A stretch of 64,000 bases of DNA from Taenia hydatigena. Lineage: Eukaryota > Platyhelminthes > Cestoda > Cyclophyllidea > Taeniidae. This document shows, piece after piece, positions 39,001 through 51,900 of the stretch. How positions within the stretch are numbered: the stretch's first letter is position 1; the number at the start of each line of letters is the position of its first letter. The position numbers and the translations under genes were made by a program. Location: contig JADWOT020000009.1 of the NCBI GenBank assembly GCA_036345935.2, forward strand, positions 6,715,381 to 6,779,380, in the 5' to 3' direction. Under the pieces are notes generated by a model. The model ran no database searches. It worked only from the letters and a program-made list of their open reading frames with translations, and was not told the origin of the DNA.

Positions 39001-42000
39001 GACTGCTTGATGATACACAAAGTGACGGAGTATTTGTAATTCTAAGTTAATTTCGGAGGAACGTGCTTGTGGGGTGAATGAAAATCGCTGCCCCGTGCTC
39101 CATGCTCCTTGACGGGGATTTAGAGTGAGGGTGACTGTCGCGGCGGGACGATGACGCGTCCAGTGTACGGTGCGGTGCTCCCGACACGCGAGCTCATAAA
39201 TTAAATGCCACCCCTTTCCTCACTCAGACCGGCACTCACCCATACACACACCCACGTGCCTCAGTTGATAGGGCGCAGGACTTGCACAGCCTCCGCCGCC
39301 TCCCCTTCCCCCTCCCCTATCCTGCTATGCGTATGCACTGAATTGGGGAAATTATGACCACCATCATGACTCAATTTTACCCGGAACCTGAACTGCAGGC
39401 AGGTGACGTATACCGACTTTGTTGGTAGATAAGCATCCGTAGTGATGGTTTTCAGTTGTTCTAGGGGAAATTTTTGTGCACGTGCTGATGTGTGCATTAC
39501 ATTAAGCTGGTTCCGAAGTACTCACCAGCTCTCACCTGGTGCGTTTTAAATGTGATTCAATTCTGCGGAGTTGGCATTGCTTAAAATAGACTTGTAAATA
39601 ATACGAAATTCCATGTCTCTTAATCTGTTCTGAGATAGCTGAAAGTGTTATCGTTATTCTCTGGACAGAATATTACAAGCAACGTTAATCAATATCGTTC
39701 CCGAATATGTTCACCAGAATGCAGCACAAACATAAAAATGTTCAAGCATTCTAATACTCTTGATTGCTACACTTTGATCAAATCAATGGCAGTGAAATTA
39801 ATTAAATGGTGTCAATCTCATTTTGCCTGAGCAGACATCAATGTGGTCCTAAATTTATTAAATGGCAATAAAGGTAAGGTTAAGATAAATTGTTTTCATA
39901 AAACGAAATTCCATTTTTAGACATTGTAAAGGGTCACTGCAAAGTAAGCTGTCACTGTGATATGGTTCAGATTCCCCATAACTGAAATCTCATTCAATAC
40001 CGAGTCTTCCAAGTTCGAATTCAGATGGTGCAGAACTTGCTGTGTCGCTTGACTACTAAATTGGCGAACTGTCTTCCGCAGTACAGTTGATCTATTTAGT
40101 TAGAGCCGTTTATTCGATGGGAAATGTATTGATAAACTTTGTCCTTCGCACAAGCTATCCATCCCGACGTCAATACAAAGGACAGAAAGTGATGATGCCC
40201 TCCTTAAAAATCAGGCAGTCTAAATGAGGCTTGAGCATAGATGATGTTTGAACCTATATCTCTAAACTCTGCCATTCTAAGCAACAATACTATGAAATCC
40301 ATGTGCCCAAGTCTAGATTTGAGCCACCATGGTAAGCCGATAGTGTCAAGGTGAAAAGTCAATTCCATGTGAATCATATTCGAGAGACTAAAAGGATAGA
40401 CAAAAATGAGTGGACAGTGGAAGAATATTCTTTTGCCCCGTCCTTGATGGCAGAAGTGTTTACCCAATTGAGCCAAACGACAGCTGGTTGTATATGTTTT
40501 TTCTCAAAAAAAGCGACGATATCGGGCTCAAGAGCTTTGAAAAGTCGTTGAGCATGAGGTGGGATGGGACCGAGAGCCTCGTAAAAGCGCCATATGGCAC
40601 CCGCTGCATGGGCAAATAATACACAAATGGTCAGTTAGGAAAATTAAAGCTGTCACCGCCACTCAGCGCTCGTCCCCCTTATGGAGTCCCCCTTCCGATT
40701 GCCTGTGTGGCCACCCTCCTGGAGCACAGCATGAACGCCATATGACGAGAACGGGTCACCAAAAGGCGATGCTTGAGCTGTTGGCACTAAACCGAATTCA
40801 GACTCGAGTTTCAAATCGAAGCTCAAATGTTCTTCCCTCTATCTTCGAAGCCATTTGTAATTCGACCCATTGAATATTCTCAGTGACTCATTAATTCCAG
40901 CAACCAGATCAATGTGAAACATTTATAGAGCGAATGAGGTTGCACTTTGGTAAATAGAGTGTCAAATTGATTTGCCTCTTGTGTACGACTTAATGAAAAT
41001 GTCTCAAAACCACCGAGAAATGTCCAGCTTTTAACGTTTGGTCACTGATCGCAAGGCGCTTGAAATGATGATGTATACCGCTACCGAGGCTATTGGTAAA
41101 ATCAAAAACGGCAAAGTTGGTCTTCGGCAGGCATTGACGTGACCTTTTCGATATTGCCTTGAACTGCTTTTATGCTGGGGGCACAAACCCGTAATAAATA
41201 TGTGATTAATAAAAAAGGCCAATTCAACTCCCACTGGTTTGGTAAAAGTGATCGCTTTTGAAATCGCCCGATAAGCACAATTTCAAATAGGCTTGATACA
41301 ATTGGAAATTATTCAATATCTATTTCAACCTATTCAACGAGAATTCAAAGTAAAGCAAGACTGTGCACTAAAGTTGCAATGAGGAAGGATTTGGCGATAG
41401 ATGAGGTAAGCTTTCAAATACATTACTTTGTCGTCTTCGCATTTTCCTGTTTTTTCCTTGAAAACGTTCCCTGAGGTGAGACTGTGTGCATTAAGCGCTT
41501 CTTATTACCTTTCGAAAATCGTTCTATGACCACCACCACCAACCGAAAATGAATGATAACAGGCCGTTTGAAGCTTGATGAGGAAAAAATTGAACCAAAT
41601 AAGAAAACTAGCAACAGAACGTTCGTCGGTTAAGCACGAAATTAACGATATTTAGAGTTGAAGTAGACTATTTTGTGAAGGCTATTCATCATTTCAGAGT
41701 CCGACGAGGCGATTATGTCCAAAAATAGATCAATCTCTAATCTTCTTCACGATCATAACTCAATTGGGCGTAGAAAATTTGTTAATATTTGCCAAAAAGC
41801 GTGATAGGTTCATAAACGGCAAGTACTTTAAGTAACCAACTAAAATCTTTCTCATGGCAACATGGAGAACATTAACTCGGGTCAATTTTCTATTAAACTC
41901 TGCGCTTTGATGTAATTTTAAGTCACTTTTTGCTTGTGGCATCTAAACTTGGCTGCACTGCTTAGTTACGCACATTGAACTTATCATTTTGCGCATAAAT

Positions 42001-45000
42001 TGTAAATAGTCGTCCCGGCTAGCGTAGGTAAAGCATCGTCAACGCAACCGACTTGCTCGAGGCCCACCCTCACTTGGTCCATCCGCGCTAATGAGTGAGA
42101 CTAGTAAACATCAATTTTAGACTCTAGGCAGCGTTCGCACTTTCACAATTAAACAAACGGTGACATTTGAGACTTTGAAGTGAACATTTACGCGAGTGTT
42201 CGTAGTCGATGGAGAGTCCAAACTCCAAAAGCCAAAAAGGAGTATAGCAGAGATGTGAAGTAAGCTGGTGGTGCAAATGGGAAGAGAGAGATCTGTCCCT
42301 TTAAGGGACTTTAGTTAGCCAGTTTACTGTATTGATGTTTTACCATAGAAATGGATAAGGAAGAATCGTTCACTTCACAGATGTCAAGTTGACGCAAGAG
42401 TGAACATCTTCATAGAAGAACAATGAAGGTTTCTGCTGACGAGTAGCATTTATCAATCCTTAACAATTGGGAACTAGTTTTACCGTTGGTGAGACAGACG
42501 TTGCAGACTGTAAGAGCTCCGTGTTTATGGACTGCAAACTAGTTTGTATAGTCATATCATTAATCACAGGGAAATTCCGGTCGCGAAAAGGAAATTGACC
42601 ATCTGTGGAATCCTCGTTTTTGTTATCTTCATGGGCGGAGCAAAAAAATGTAGCATGTTTACAGGTTTTCAATAGCCGAGTTACTTACTAAAGCAGATTC
42701 GTAGGTGCAAAGTTTGGCTATCAGGACAGCTCACACTTGGGATGAAAATAGCGGTATAGATCTGTTAGACCAAAAAAGATTTTAGATTCACCTTGATGTG
42801 TCCATAAGAAACTGGGAGAAAATTTGCATGCCTCAAAGCATTTCTATTCATGCACGTTGGCATAGTCACCTTAAAGGCATTAAGTAGTTGGGACCCTAAC
42901 TCCCCTTTTTATGGTAGCATTTTGGTGGGACTCAAAGAGCTTTTGTTGAGGGTGACGGTAGTTCAAAAAAACAAAAAAAAAAACAAATTAAAAATAACCT
43001 TGGAAAGACAACTGTTAACGCTGTACACACTTGATGTACACTTTTTGTAAAGTGCGGAACATCGATAGCACACGGAAGGCGGGGGAACCCAAACAAAGCA
43101 GTCCACAACTTCATCCTCCACTATTCCACCTGCCATACGAAACTTGAAATGAGTGCAATTGGTTAAAACAATACGAGTTCATGAATAAAATTCATTTGGC
43201 AGCACCTTTTGAATGACCAAAGAATGACCCACGTTCGTAACGAATGGAGGAAATCCCGAAGTAAAGCATACTTCTGCATGATTGCGTCGTTCAACGGGCA
43301 GCACTATCGCTTGATAATTAAAATGCTTTAACGACGCGAACACACGGCTGATTCAACGACTCTGACGAAAAGGCTTTCAGGTCATTGGCTGACAGCTCGA
43401 AGTTAATTCAATGAAGGATGCTTTCATTCTTTCTTGAAAACAAATTAGGCGGTCATGGTATTTGCTGCAGCAAGTTGCCTTGCTACTTAAAGCGAACCCC
43501 AATCGCCCCAAAATCGCCTTCAGTTGCCGCTCCTCTTCACATTCAAATGTCAACTAACTAATGGAAGATTGTATGCCTTGGAAGACTACATTGCAATCAC
43601 CTGTCTAAGCTAACCACAATGCCCAGAATTTGTTGTTATCGCAAATTTTAAGGGACAGTTCAACAACCAGTTCACATTTGACCTGTGTAATTTTCTACCA
43701 CTTCGTAGTAGATTTACATCACTAGCAGACGACGTCAAGCGAAATGCTGAGTTGAATGCCTTGTGTTCAAGGCATCGATGATTCAGTTTGAATAAAAGCA
43801 GTATGTTGTGAGCCTATGTTATGATGTTTCACCCGGCTTGATTTCATTTATTCGAAGACAGACTTCCTGGCTCCTGAACCTTGAAGTTGGTTGAAACTGT
43901 GATGGAAGTGACATGCGTCACGGCAGAACCTCTAGAAATTCATACTCTCAAGTTTACCAAAAGACAAAGGTCGCATATGAAGAAAAACCAAACTGGCAGA
44001 ATTTACAACCTGGTTAACCTAATGAGTACTTAACCTTGGAGTGGCGTGTAAATGAATTTCAGTCAGTATAATTAGATTCATCTGCACGAATTGGTCATTT
44101 AACGACAAAAAGAACAGTCAAGCGGCTAAATAACGACTTAATTCATATATGTGCATGCATACCGGCCAGCAACTGCAGAGACCTGTTTCTTATTCCCAGA
44201 TTACAACAGAGCCTGAAAGCGTCAACCTGACAAATCTCGATTGGTATCCATCAAATGAACTGCATATATTGACGTAAGTGATGCCGTGTGAAGTGAGAGA
44301 TAAGATATCATGAAGAAGGGAGCAAACCGAAAGCCCACTATTTGTCGTCGAACACTGTTTTAGTGCCCATTGTTCACTTCCATCAAAAAGTGAACCTCGG
44401 CGGCATGCCCACCCCAGCCAAGCAATGAACATCCATATGGATCAAATGGAATGAGCTCGAATCTTGGAAAAAAAATTTGAAATAAAGCCTCAATCAGGAG
44501 CCTGAACGTTTGAAAAATATGAAAACCGCCCCACAAGAGGAGGTTGAAATACGCGCCTCAGTTCCAAGTAGTGAGAGCTCACCCAGGCAGGTTGAACGGC
44601 AGCATCAGTGTGGACAAATACCTGCTGTAAAAATAAAGTATTTTCGGATGCTTTAAACGTCCATACAGCTAGTGACCGCCGAGAACTGCTCATTCATACC
44701 GCAGAAATGGTTTTGAGATAGGAAACAATTAGGAGACGGAATACATGCCCTACTGACCCTAACGCAGCTTGACTCTACCTTTAAATCACAGGCATATAAG
44801 AATCAATCCGCCTAATAATGAGTGCTACACAAGACCCAATTCAAGAAATAGTCTCGGACACGTAGGACAACGTGGAAAGGAAAAAGTCTAGAAAGTGGAA
44901 ATGCATATGTGCTGGTTCGCGTACATATCTATAGACTTCAAATATATATGTATAATATGAATATAAGTACTTGCAGCGGAAGTGGTATCTAGGAGTGTGT

Positions 45001-45212
45001 TTGGGTGGCGTTTTCAGGCAACATCCTCATAAAATGCATACGAGCGAAGATGCATGGGCAACGCATTGAGTGATAACAGACAGCGGGATGGAGGTAGGGG
45101 GGTGGCTTACTGCTTCCAGCTCTTTAATTCTGTACAACGAGCCGGCATGAGTGTAGAAAAGTGAATCGGGTCGGAGTGAGAATATGTACACGTGGAGACG
45201 GATAGGGGATGA
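30096..45212. other. Gene-free interval, right half
   Basis: No gene recognised. Visible features are a (GA)-rich stretch near 32,226-32,255, a CTC-rich pyrimidine tract near 35,805-35,850, GC-rich patches near 37,320-37,440 and 39,060-39,330, and otherwise mixed AT-rich sequence. The right edge includes the patched 3' UTR. An ATTAAA-type polyadenylation hexamer on the minus strand lies about 85 nt after the stop, but the real cleavage site cannot be set. Confidence 0.6.
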
Positions 45213-45999
45213 TCATCTTGATGCAGATGGTAAGCGCTCGGTGTAGGGCGGTGGTGGAGGCTCGGACCCACCGGTGCCACCATTTCGACGGTTCTGCTGT
45301 TGCTGTTGGTGCTGGTGGTGCCGTTGCGCTGCTACCATTGCTGCGTTTAAAAGAGGAAGGAACTCCTTCATCCTCACTGCCGCTGGATGATGGTGAAGGT
45401 GGTGGTGATGATGATGATGATGAGGAGGAGGAGGAGGAGGAGGAGGAGGTGGGGGATACGACGGAGTGATGAGAGGGGGTGGAGGGTGAAGGCTAATAGT
45501 GGAACTGGAATTAGAGGGTTCCTCCGAGATAGTGCTCAGACTAGCGTGCCGCGAGGCGTCTCTGAGGGCGTTTGCAAACAAATCAATAACAGTGGAAGGA
45601 GATGGAGATGGAGCAGAACGATCACGATAGGCGAATGTTGATATGGTGCTGCGCTTAAGGGAGTCACAGAGCTGACGCATCGCCAGATCTTCTTCGTCCT
45701 CTTCCTCATCCTCCTCGGTCGCCTGGGCATTTATGAAGGGACTAAAATCGGCCGATTCGACTCTCGATGGAAGGGTGGAGGGCGGAGACGCTGGCAAAGA
45801 CGAGGATGCAGGGGAATGTGGCGAAAGATTGCTTATGGTAGTTTCCACATCGTGGCGGATATGAACAGGGGGTGGAGATGACATAGAATACAATGGAGAG
45901 GGAAAGATCGGTTCAAGAATGAAACACACAGTTGGAAGGAGAATCAAACAATTGAATAGGCAAGCCAGAGATATTATGCCCACGAGGCGGAAGAAATGA
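45213..45999 (-). CDS. ptch: patched exon 13 (TM12 and C-tail)
   Basis: DHFFRLVGIISLACLFNCLI is TM12, continuing LLPTVCFILEP as in the family's LLPVLLSFFGP. The cytosolic tail of about 230 residues is rich in Ser/Pro. It has an acidic run (EEDEEEDEED), a Pro/His tract from CCT/CAT repeats and a final PPPPPYTERLPSASR before TGA. Confidence 0.92.
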
Positions 46000-48900
46000 C
46001 TAAAAGGGTAAGCACTGATGTTAGTGGAGAGGATCATTTATTGTAGTTTGTCAAGAGTAACTTACTCAGCAATGAACTCAACTCGCACAGCGGCCAGCAA
46101 TGCCACAGCTAGCACAAAGCTTACATTGGCGTGGACAATTTGACTTGTTTGGTTCTGAAGAACAGCAAAAAGTTTCTTCACCCTTAGAGGAGTAGAAGGA
46201 GGGGCAGTCACCCCTCCTACATCGGACTGCCCTTCTGAAGCCTCTTTGTCCTCATTATCGTTGCGAATCTCAAGAGAGGAAGCATTTGTGTGACTTCGAC
46301 GGTGAATGTTGTGCTGGGGACCGTACCATCCACAGAGTACTCCTGAAGAGAGTTTTGTACCCAATCCGAAAGCAATGAGTACTAATCCACCCGAGATGGC
46401 GTTCAGATCAAGGCCAAGGACAAGGAAGCCGAGGAGGCAAGCGGAGACAGCGCCACCACCACCCACGCACACGGCCAGGAGAGCAGCCACGGGATGCGGA
46501 AGAAATATTAGGGCCGTTACCAACACTGCACCCACAAGGATGCCACTGACTACGACAAAGTGCTGCCGAAAGGTGAGGTACTGCTCCGCCAGGGTGAACG
46601 GCAGACCAGTAGGAAAGACAGGCACGCCCTGAGAAATCGACTGTTCAGTGAGAGCACGAACTTTCTAAAAGGGGAAAATAAGTACATCCAAAGCTAGCCG
46701 AGCGAGAACATCCAAAGAAAAGCGGTTACTACCCTCACCTTGACGAACTCGATTTGGTCGGCAACATCCCCGTAGCCCCTGGCGAAAAATGCGGTCTGAA
46801 TAAGCTGGATTGGATTGGCAGGTGCGATGCTGTAGAGGTCTGAAGGGCCCCCGACGCGCTGCGGCAGTGTAATGCGACCCAATTGGAGGGCTGGGTCAGG
46901 AATGATGGTGCAGGGAGGCGATGTGTAGTTGAACACATCCAGCACACGCCATGCATGCAGGTATACACGGAATGCAGACGGTTCGATCAGATGATTGTCC
47001 ACCAGACGACCAGTTCGAATCTGCAAGGAAGTAGTGGTTAGCAAGAAAAGTGGAGAAGGAAGCTGCGACAGACCCGATCGTTTTCTGAATCGTGGCAGAC
47101 ATACCCTGCCCAAGTCGATACCGTTATCGGTTTGTACGACCAGTAAGAGGCCAAGAACGCCTTCTTCACTGGCTCTTCCGGTCCAGTTACCTTCAGGAGA
47201 TATGTAGCCATTTTGCTTATCAGCATCAAAAGCCATTTGAAGCCCCAACAGCCAGTCGTGCATGGAATCCAGCCAAATACGTTTGCCAGTAAAAGAGACT
47301 CCCGGCAGGCTAGCCACATCAGTAAACAGCGTCCTTAAACGCGTCTGACTCCGGGCGAAATCTACTCCGGGACCGGAAAGAGCGCTGTCCTGTGGCACTT
47401 CTGGTTTCCCGCGAATGAAACCCTCGGCAGGAGCAGGTAACGGTTCGTCCACCAAAATGGCGTCGCTGCCCCGAGTGATAAGTTGGAAGTGGATGAGACC
47501 GAAGGTATCACTCGACTCCTCCACGAATCCGTGTTCTATAGCGTCGGTGGGGATGAGACTGAGGAGGTTGAGACCCAGTCGGAGACGCAAGGGAGCCAAC
47601 ACGGCGGCGGAGGTTACAAGACAGAGACCAAGGAGGCAGACGGCGATACGGAGGGAGAGGAATCGTGAGAGCGCGGCTGCCAGTCGGTTTGCAAGGCGGA
47701 TGAAAAGCGGACCGCCGGTACAACGCTGCTGATACTGACAGGAGCTGCAGAAACACTCCAGGAGGACGACTCCGAGCTGCAAGAGGCGGGCAATAAGTCG
47801 GCGATGTGGGGGAAGGAAAAGGGGTGTCGATTAGCGGCGACCACACACGGCGCTGTCGCATGCACGAATATGCAAAACACACGACCATTCGGTGACTAAG
47901 ATGCGCGTAGGCACACACGTCGACAGGCGCCCAGAAAGAGGGACTTAGGTGTGTGTGAGCGACCAAACTAGCTAGCTAGCAAATGAACAAGCGAGTAAGC
48001 GGAAAAGAGAAATAATCCTCCTTTGTGTGTGTACGAGTTTTGGCGCTACCACACACAACGAATATGTGCAGCGCGTTTGAGATTTTTACACAATAATACA
48101 TCTTTCGCACTCTGTGCCTTCCATTCGAGAAAGTAGTAACAAGACTCAGTGTATTTTGAAGACAGGTGCGGAAAGTTTCCTTCCTATTTCTTACGGATAG
48201 TGGCAGCTTTGTGATGGAGTTTTCCACATTTTTTTTGCTTGACAAGTACCTCACACATCCATAGAGCCTCGATACTATCCAAAGCTAGGAAACTGAAGTG
48301 GCATCATGGCGCATAGAACGCTTTGGTAATGAACATGTGATCACTTACACTTTCATCACCACAAGAATGGATGTCTTTGACCAAGACTGATGGCTTCTGT
48401 GTAGAAACGGAGACTTTTACAGTGGCCACAGCATTGCCGCTGAGACGAACCTTCGTGGAGGTTGTCTCCACGACACGTACGATGCCCTCACCAGTGTTAG
48501 GGGGTGTGACGAGGTAGGAAGGTGATGCAGAGGTGGCAGGAGTGGCTGTAGTATCATTATGTGCCATCGAGACGGGCTGCTGGAGACAGCACAGCACATC
48601 CATGCGGTGGCGCACGCGTCGCCGCGAGTCCAACTTCAGGAGCACTGGGAACAAGGCCATGATTGTGATGGCCTGAACCAACACCAGGATGCCCGCCTAC
48701 CAATGGAGCAAAAAATGCATTAGGAGGGAGTTTTGCGTGCAAAATTTCAGTAAAGTGAGCGCAAGGACTAGCAAGTTTTAACCCAATCAAGGAGAGCTAA
48801 ACTGAGTGGTGTCATTCGTCCCTGTGCATGAGGTATTTACGGTGCAGGGCAGTTTACCACTGTTGTGATATCATATTATGCGAACATGCGTAAAGGCACA

Positions 48901-51900
48901 CACATCCCGGTTGTTTCCGATGCCTATTCGACTGTCTGTTGCCTATTTGCCCACCAAGGTGGAAAAGAGTGTTCCCAGCGGCTTCGGTTAGCCTCAATAA
49001 GTTTATGCCACTGCAGTCGCTGCTAATAATGCTGTTACAAATCGGCTGGTTAATGAACGTGGATGGGCCGCGACCCTCTTCCTCCCCGTAAATCTGAAAC
49101 CAAGCCGCCTCGTTCGGTCAAGCATCCATTCGCCACGCTACAAACAAGTGCTTCAAGATGGGATTAAACTTGTAGGCTGATAAATACACCATTCAGCATA
49201 ACTGGTTGAAACTTATCTGTGTCTTTCCTACCTCAATGAGACCAAAGAAGCGTTTGTTTAATGTCAAGGCGAAAATCGGGCCACTAGGAAACATCACAAA
49301 GGACCAAAATAAGACGCTACGACAGGGATAAAAGTTCGTGCTTCGTTAGTGTTAATGGGGCAGTGAGCCGAGGCCATTTGTGCAACACACTTGGGTTGCA
49401 CAACAGCAGGCATACTGCTTTGCATGGGAGTGCAGTTAAGCAACTCCGACAACTATTTGACAGCTCAAGGACTCAAATACACATTAAATCATTCAGTGTA
49501 CAAAAAAGGACATCCAACTCCGCGTAGGATGGATTTGCATGTAAGATATCTTAGTGAGCGATGCGTTTTTCGAAGACTCCCGCTTGTGTGTGCTAGGAGG
49601 CAGCGTGTTGGGCGGTAAAGCCAAAGTTTATGTGCGTGTAAGTCGCAGCGGTGGCAGTAGTTTCAGAGTGTCGAATTGCCCAAGAAATAGTGACAATAGC
49701 AGCAATGCTTGTGATATACCAGCTGAAAATGGGCGTTACCGTAGCTGGTGTTGCAGCAGCACTGCCGATAACGAGGACAACTAATATCTTAGCATTGAAA
49801 AGGGCCATCACACGACCAACACCGCCAACTACAACCCCTCCGTTGGTACGATTATTGCTGTTTACCTTTTTGCCTGCCCGTACGCGTTCGTGCACGCATG
49901 CCCGCTTGTGCCTCCTGCCCGCCCACCAAACCTCTTACCAACCTTACCCACCTACCTACCGCAAAGGGACAGACGAACTAACAAGCAAACAGACGAGCGG
50001 GCATTCCTGTCAACGGTCTCACGCGCTACGACGAGGCGATCCATTAACTCTCACCACCGCTTTTTCCTCCGAAGCACGCCCCAACGGCTTTTCGCTGGCC
50101 ACCCATCCTAGCTCTTCAAACAAACGAACGACCACCTACAGCGAAGAGCTGCGTATACGCACCACCGCATTTCTTCCACGGATTGCGCAACACACAGATG
50201 GGCAAATGTGCCGTGACAATAAGTATCATACAGGTGCAAGGTCGGGTGTCCAGTCTCCGCTCCTCCACTCAGGTGCTCAGACGTGCACTTAGGTGAGGCG
50301 CACACCGACCAAGTCGTCGCGCGGCTGGTTAGCCCTCGTGATGCCGAGTTGAGATAACCGGTCTTCGTTAGAAGTGTAGGCATAGAATAGCAACTATGAA
50401 AAGGATAGTAATCACTACGTCGATGACTTTTTTTTGCCATCGAGGAAGAAATAAATGTTCATGTTCAATACGAATAAGAGTGTAAACTAAACACCGTACT
50501 CACATCTGGACATTTGCAGCAGTTAATAAGTTATTTTGATACGCATTCTTACGCCTCCCACTGTTCCTGTAAAGTAGCAATTATTAATCACTTTATCAAA
50601 CTCAAACTCAAAAAGCACGACACAGAGAGAATTGTTGTGGTTAAGGCAGAGCGAATGGATCCAGAGTAGCATAATAACAGTTTCCGTGGCAAGAGGTACG
50701 ACTATAGTGGAGAGAGAGGACTACCTGTAGGCAGAACTGGCGCATCACAGGCACGGGAAGGTAGATGGCAGCGAAGAATGCGGCAGCCATCGCAAGGACG
50801 GAAAAGACGAAGGCGGTCCCGTGCTCGGCGAGCACGTGGGTGGTCCACAGTACAGCCTGGTGGAGAAACAAGATGAGGAAGAGGGGAGCGAGGCAGAGTA
50901 GCTGAGGTAAGGGGAGGGGGAAAGGAAGGTAGAGGAGGTAAGAGTGTGCACGTGTTCAGCAGTGCGACATACCGCGCATACAGAGATTTGCGCTTGGGCA
51001 CGCCCGCGTGCGTGCTACTCCCACCGTGCCCACATGAAGTGCGTGTGCATCGCGTGGATGGAATTTAGACATCCGCCCATATCCATAGAATTGTTAAAGT
51101 GCTTTCGTGCACACATACACAGACCAAGATGACATCAGAAATAGCACCGCCTAACCGTGACAAGGATACTACTGCAATTGAGCAAGTGGGCATCAAGACG
51201 TTAAAAATGGTTACGCACACGTCCAGTAATGAGACCTCCGTTGGTTCGGCAATGGCATAAACCCAAGCCACTCCCAACAGCACCAATGTATAACTTCTAA
51301 CCATAGTTGCAAGCTTTCGAGGAAAACTGGGGCATGATCTAGCTAAAGAGGCATATTAATGGCTGGTAGGTACTGGGTAATTAAGACGAACATATAGGCT
51401 CCCAGGCAAATGTACGTACGCTACTGTCTAGAATATTAAACATTGGACAGTTAACCTGTACTATAGTAAACGGAACTCGAATCACAATTGCAAAGTGGTA
51501 AAAAGGGAGTAAAATTTTGGCACAGTCAAAAAAAAATATTCACCAGACTTTGGCCTATTCCTGCCCCTCCGCATCTGCAAGTAAGTGCATGACATCAATG
51601 CGATACGAGGTAGACGGGGTGAGCGAGCATGAGGGTAAGAGTCTGAATACCAGCCAAGACAATTGTATGCACGAGTGCGCAAATGCATTAATACAGGCGT
51701 CGCCTGCCATGGGAGAGCGGAAAAATTGTTGATGGGATCCACCACCACGCTGCACTGTTCTCACAACACCCGAAATGTCGCCACAGGTCATCAATATCTC
51801 GTATATTTTGAAAAACCGTTCTCCAGGTTCCAAACAGATCTATCAGGTGTGTCAGAGAACACGATCCGCTACAGCCAAAACAATTGCAAGCATCCTATAG

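Noticed and set aside
45209..45641. Plus-strand poly-Asp/Glu and poly-Arg open frames
   Set aside because: They are antisense shadows of the Pro/His trinucleotide tract in patched exon 13.
50838..50846. Exact Gli-type 9-mer in patched exon 8
   Set aside because: It lies within coding sequence (Trp-Thr-Thr-His codons), so it is explained by protein constraint.
51065..51304. Hydrophobic frame that might be an extra patched TM exon
   Set aside because: Exons 7 and 8 join in phase 0 and align with the family's TM4-5 link; adding it would break the fit.
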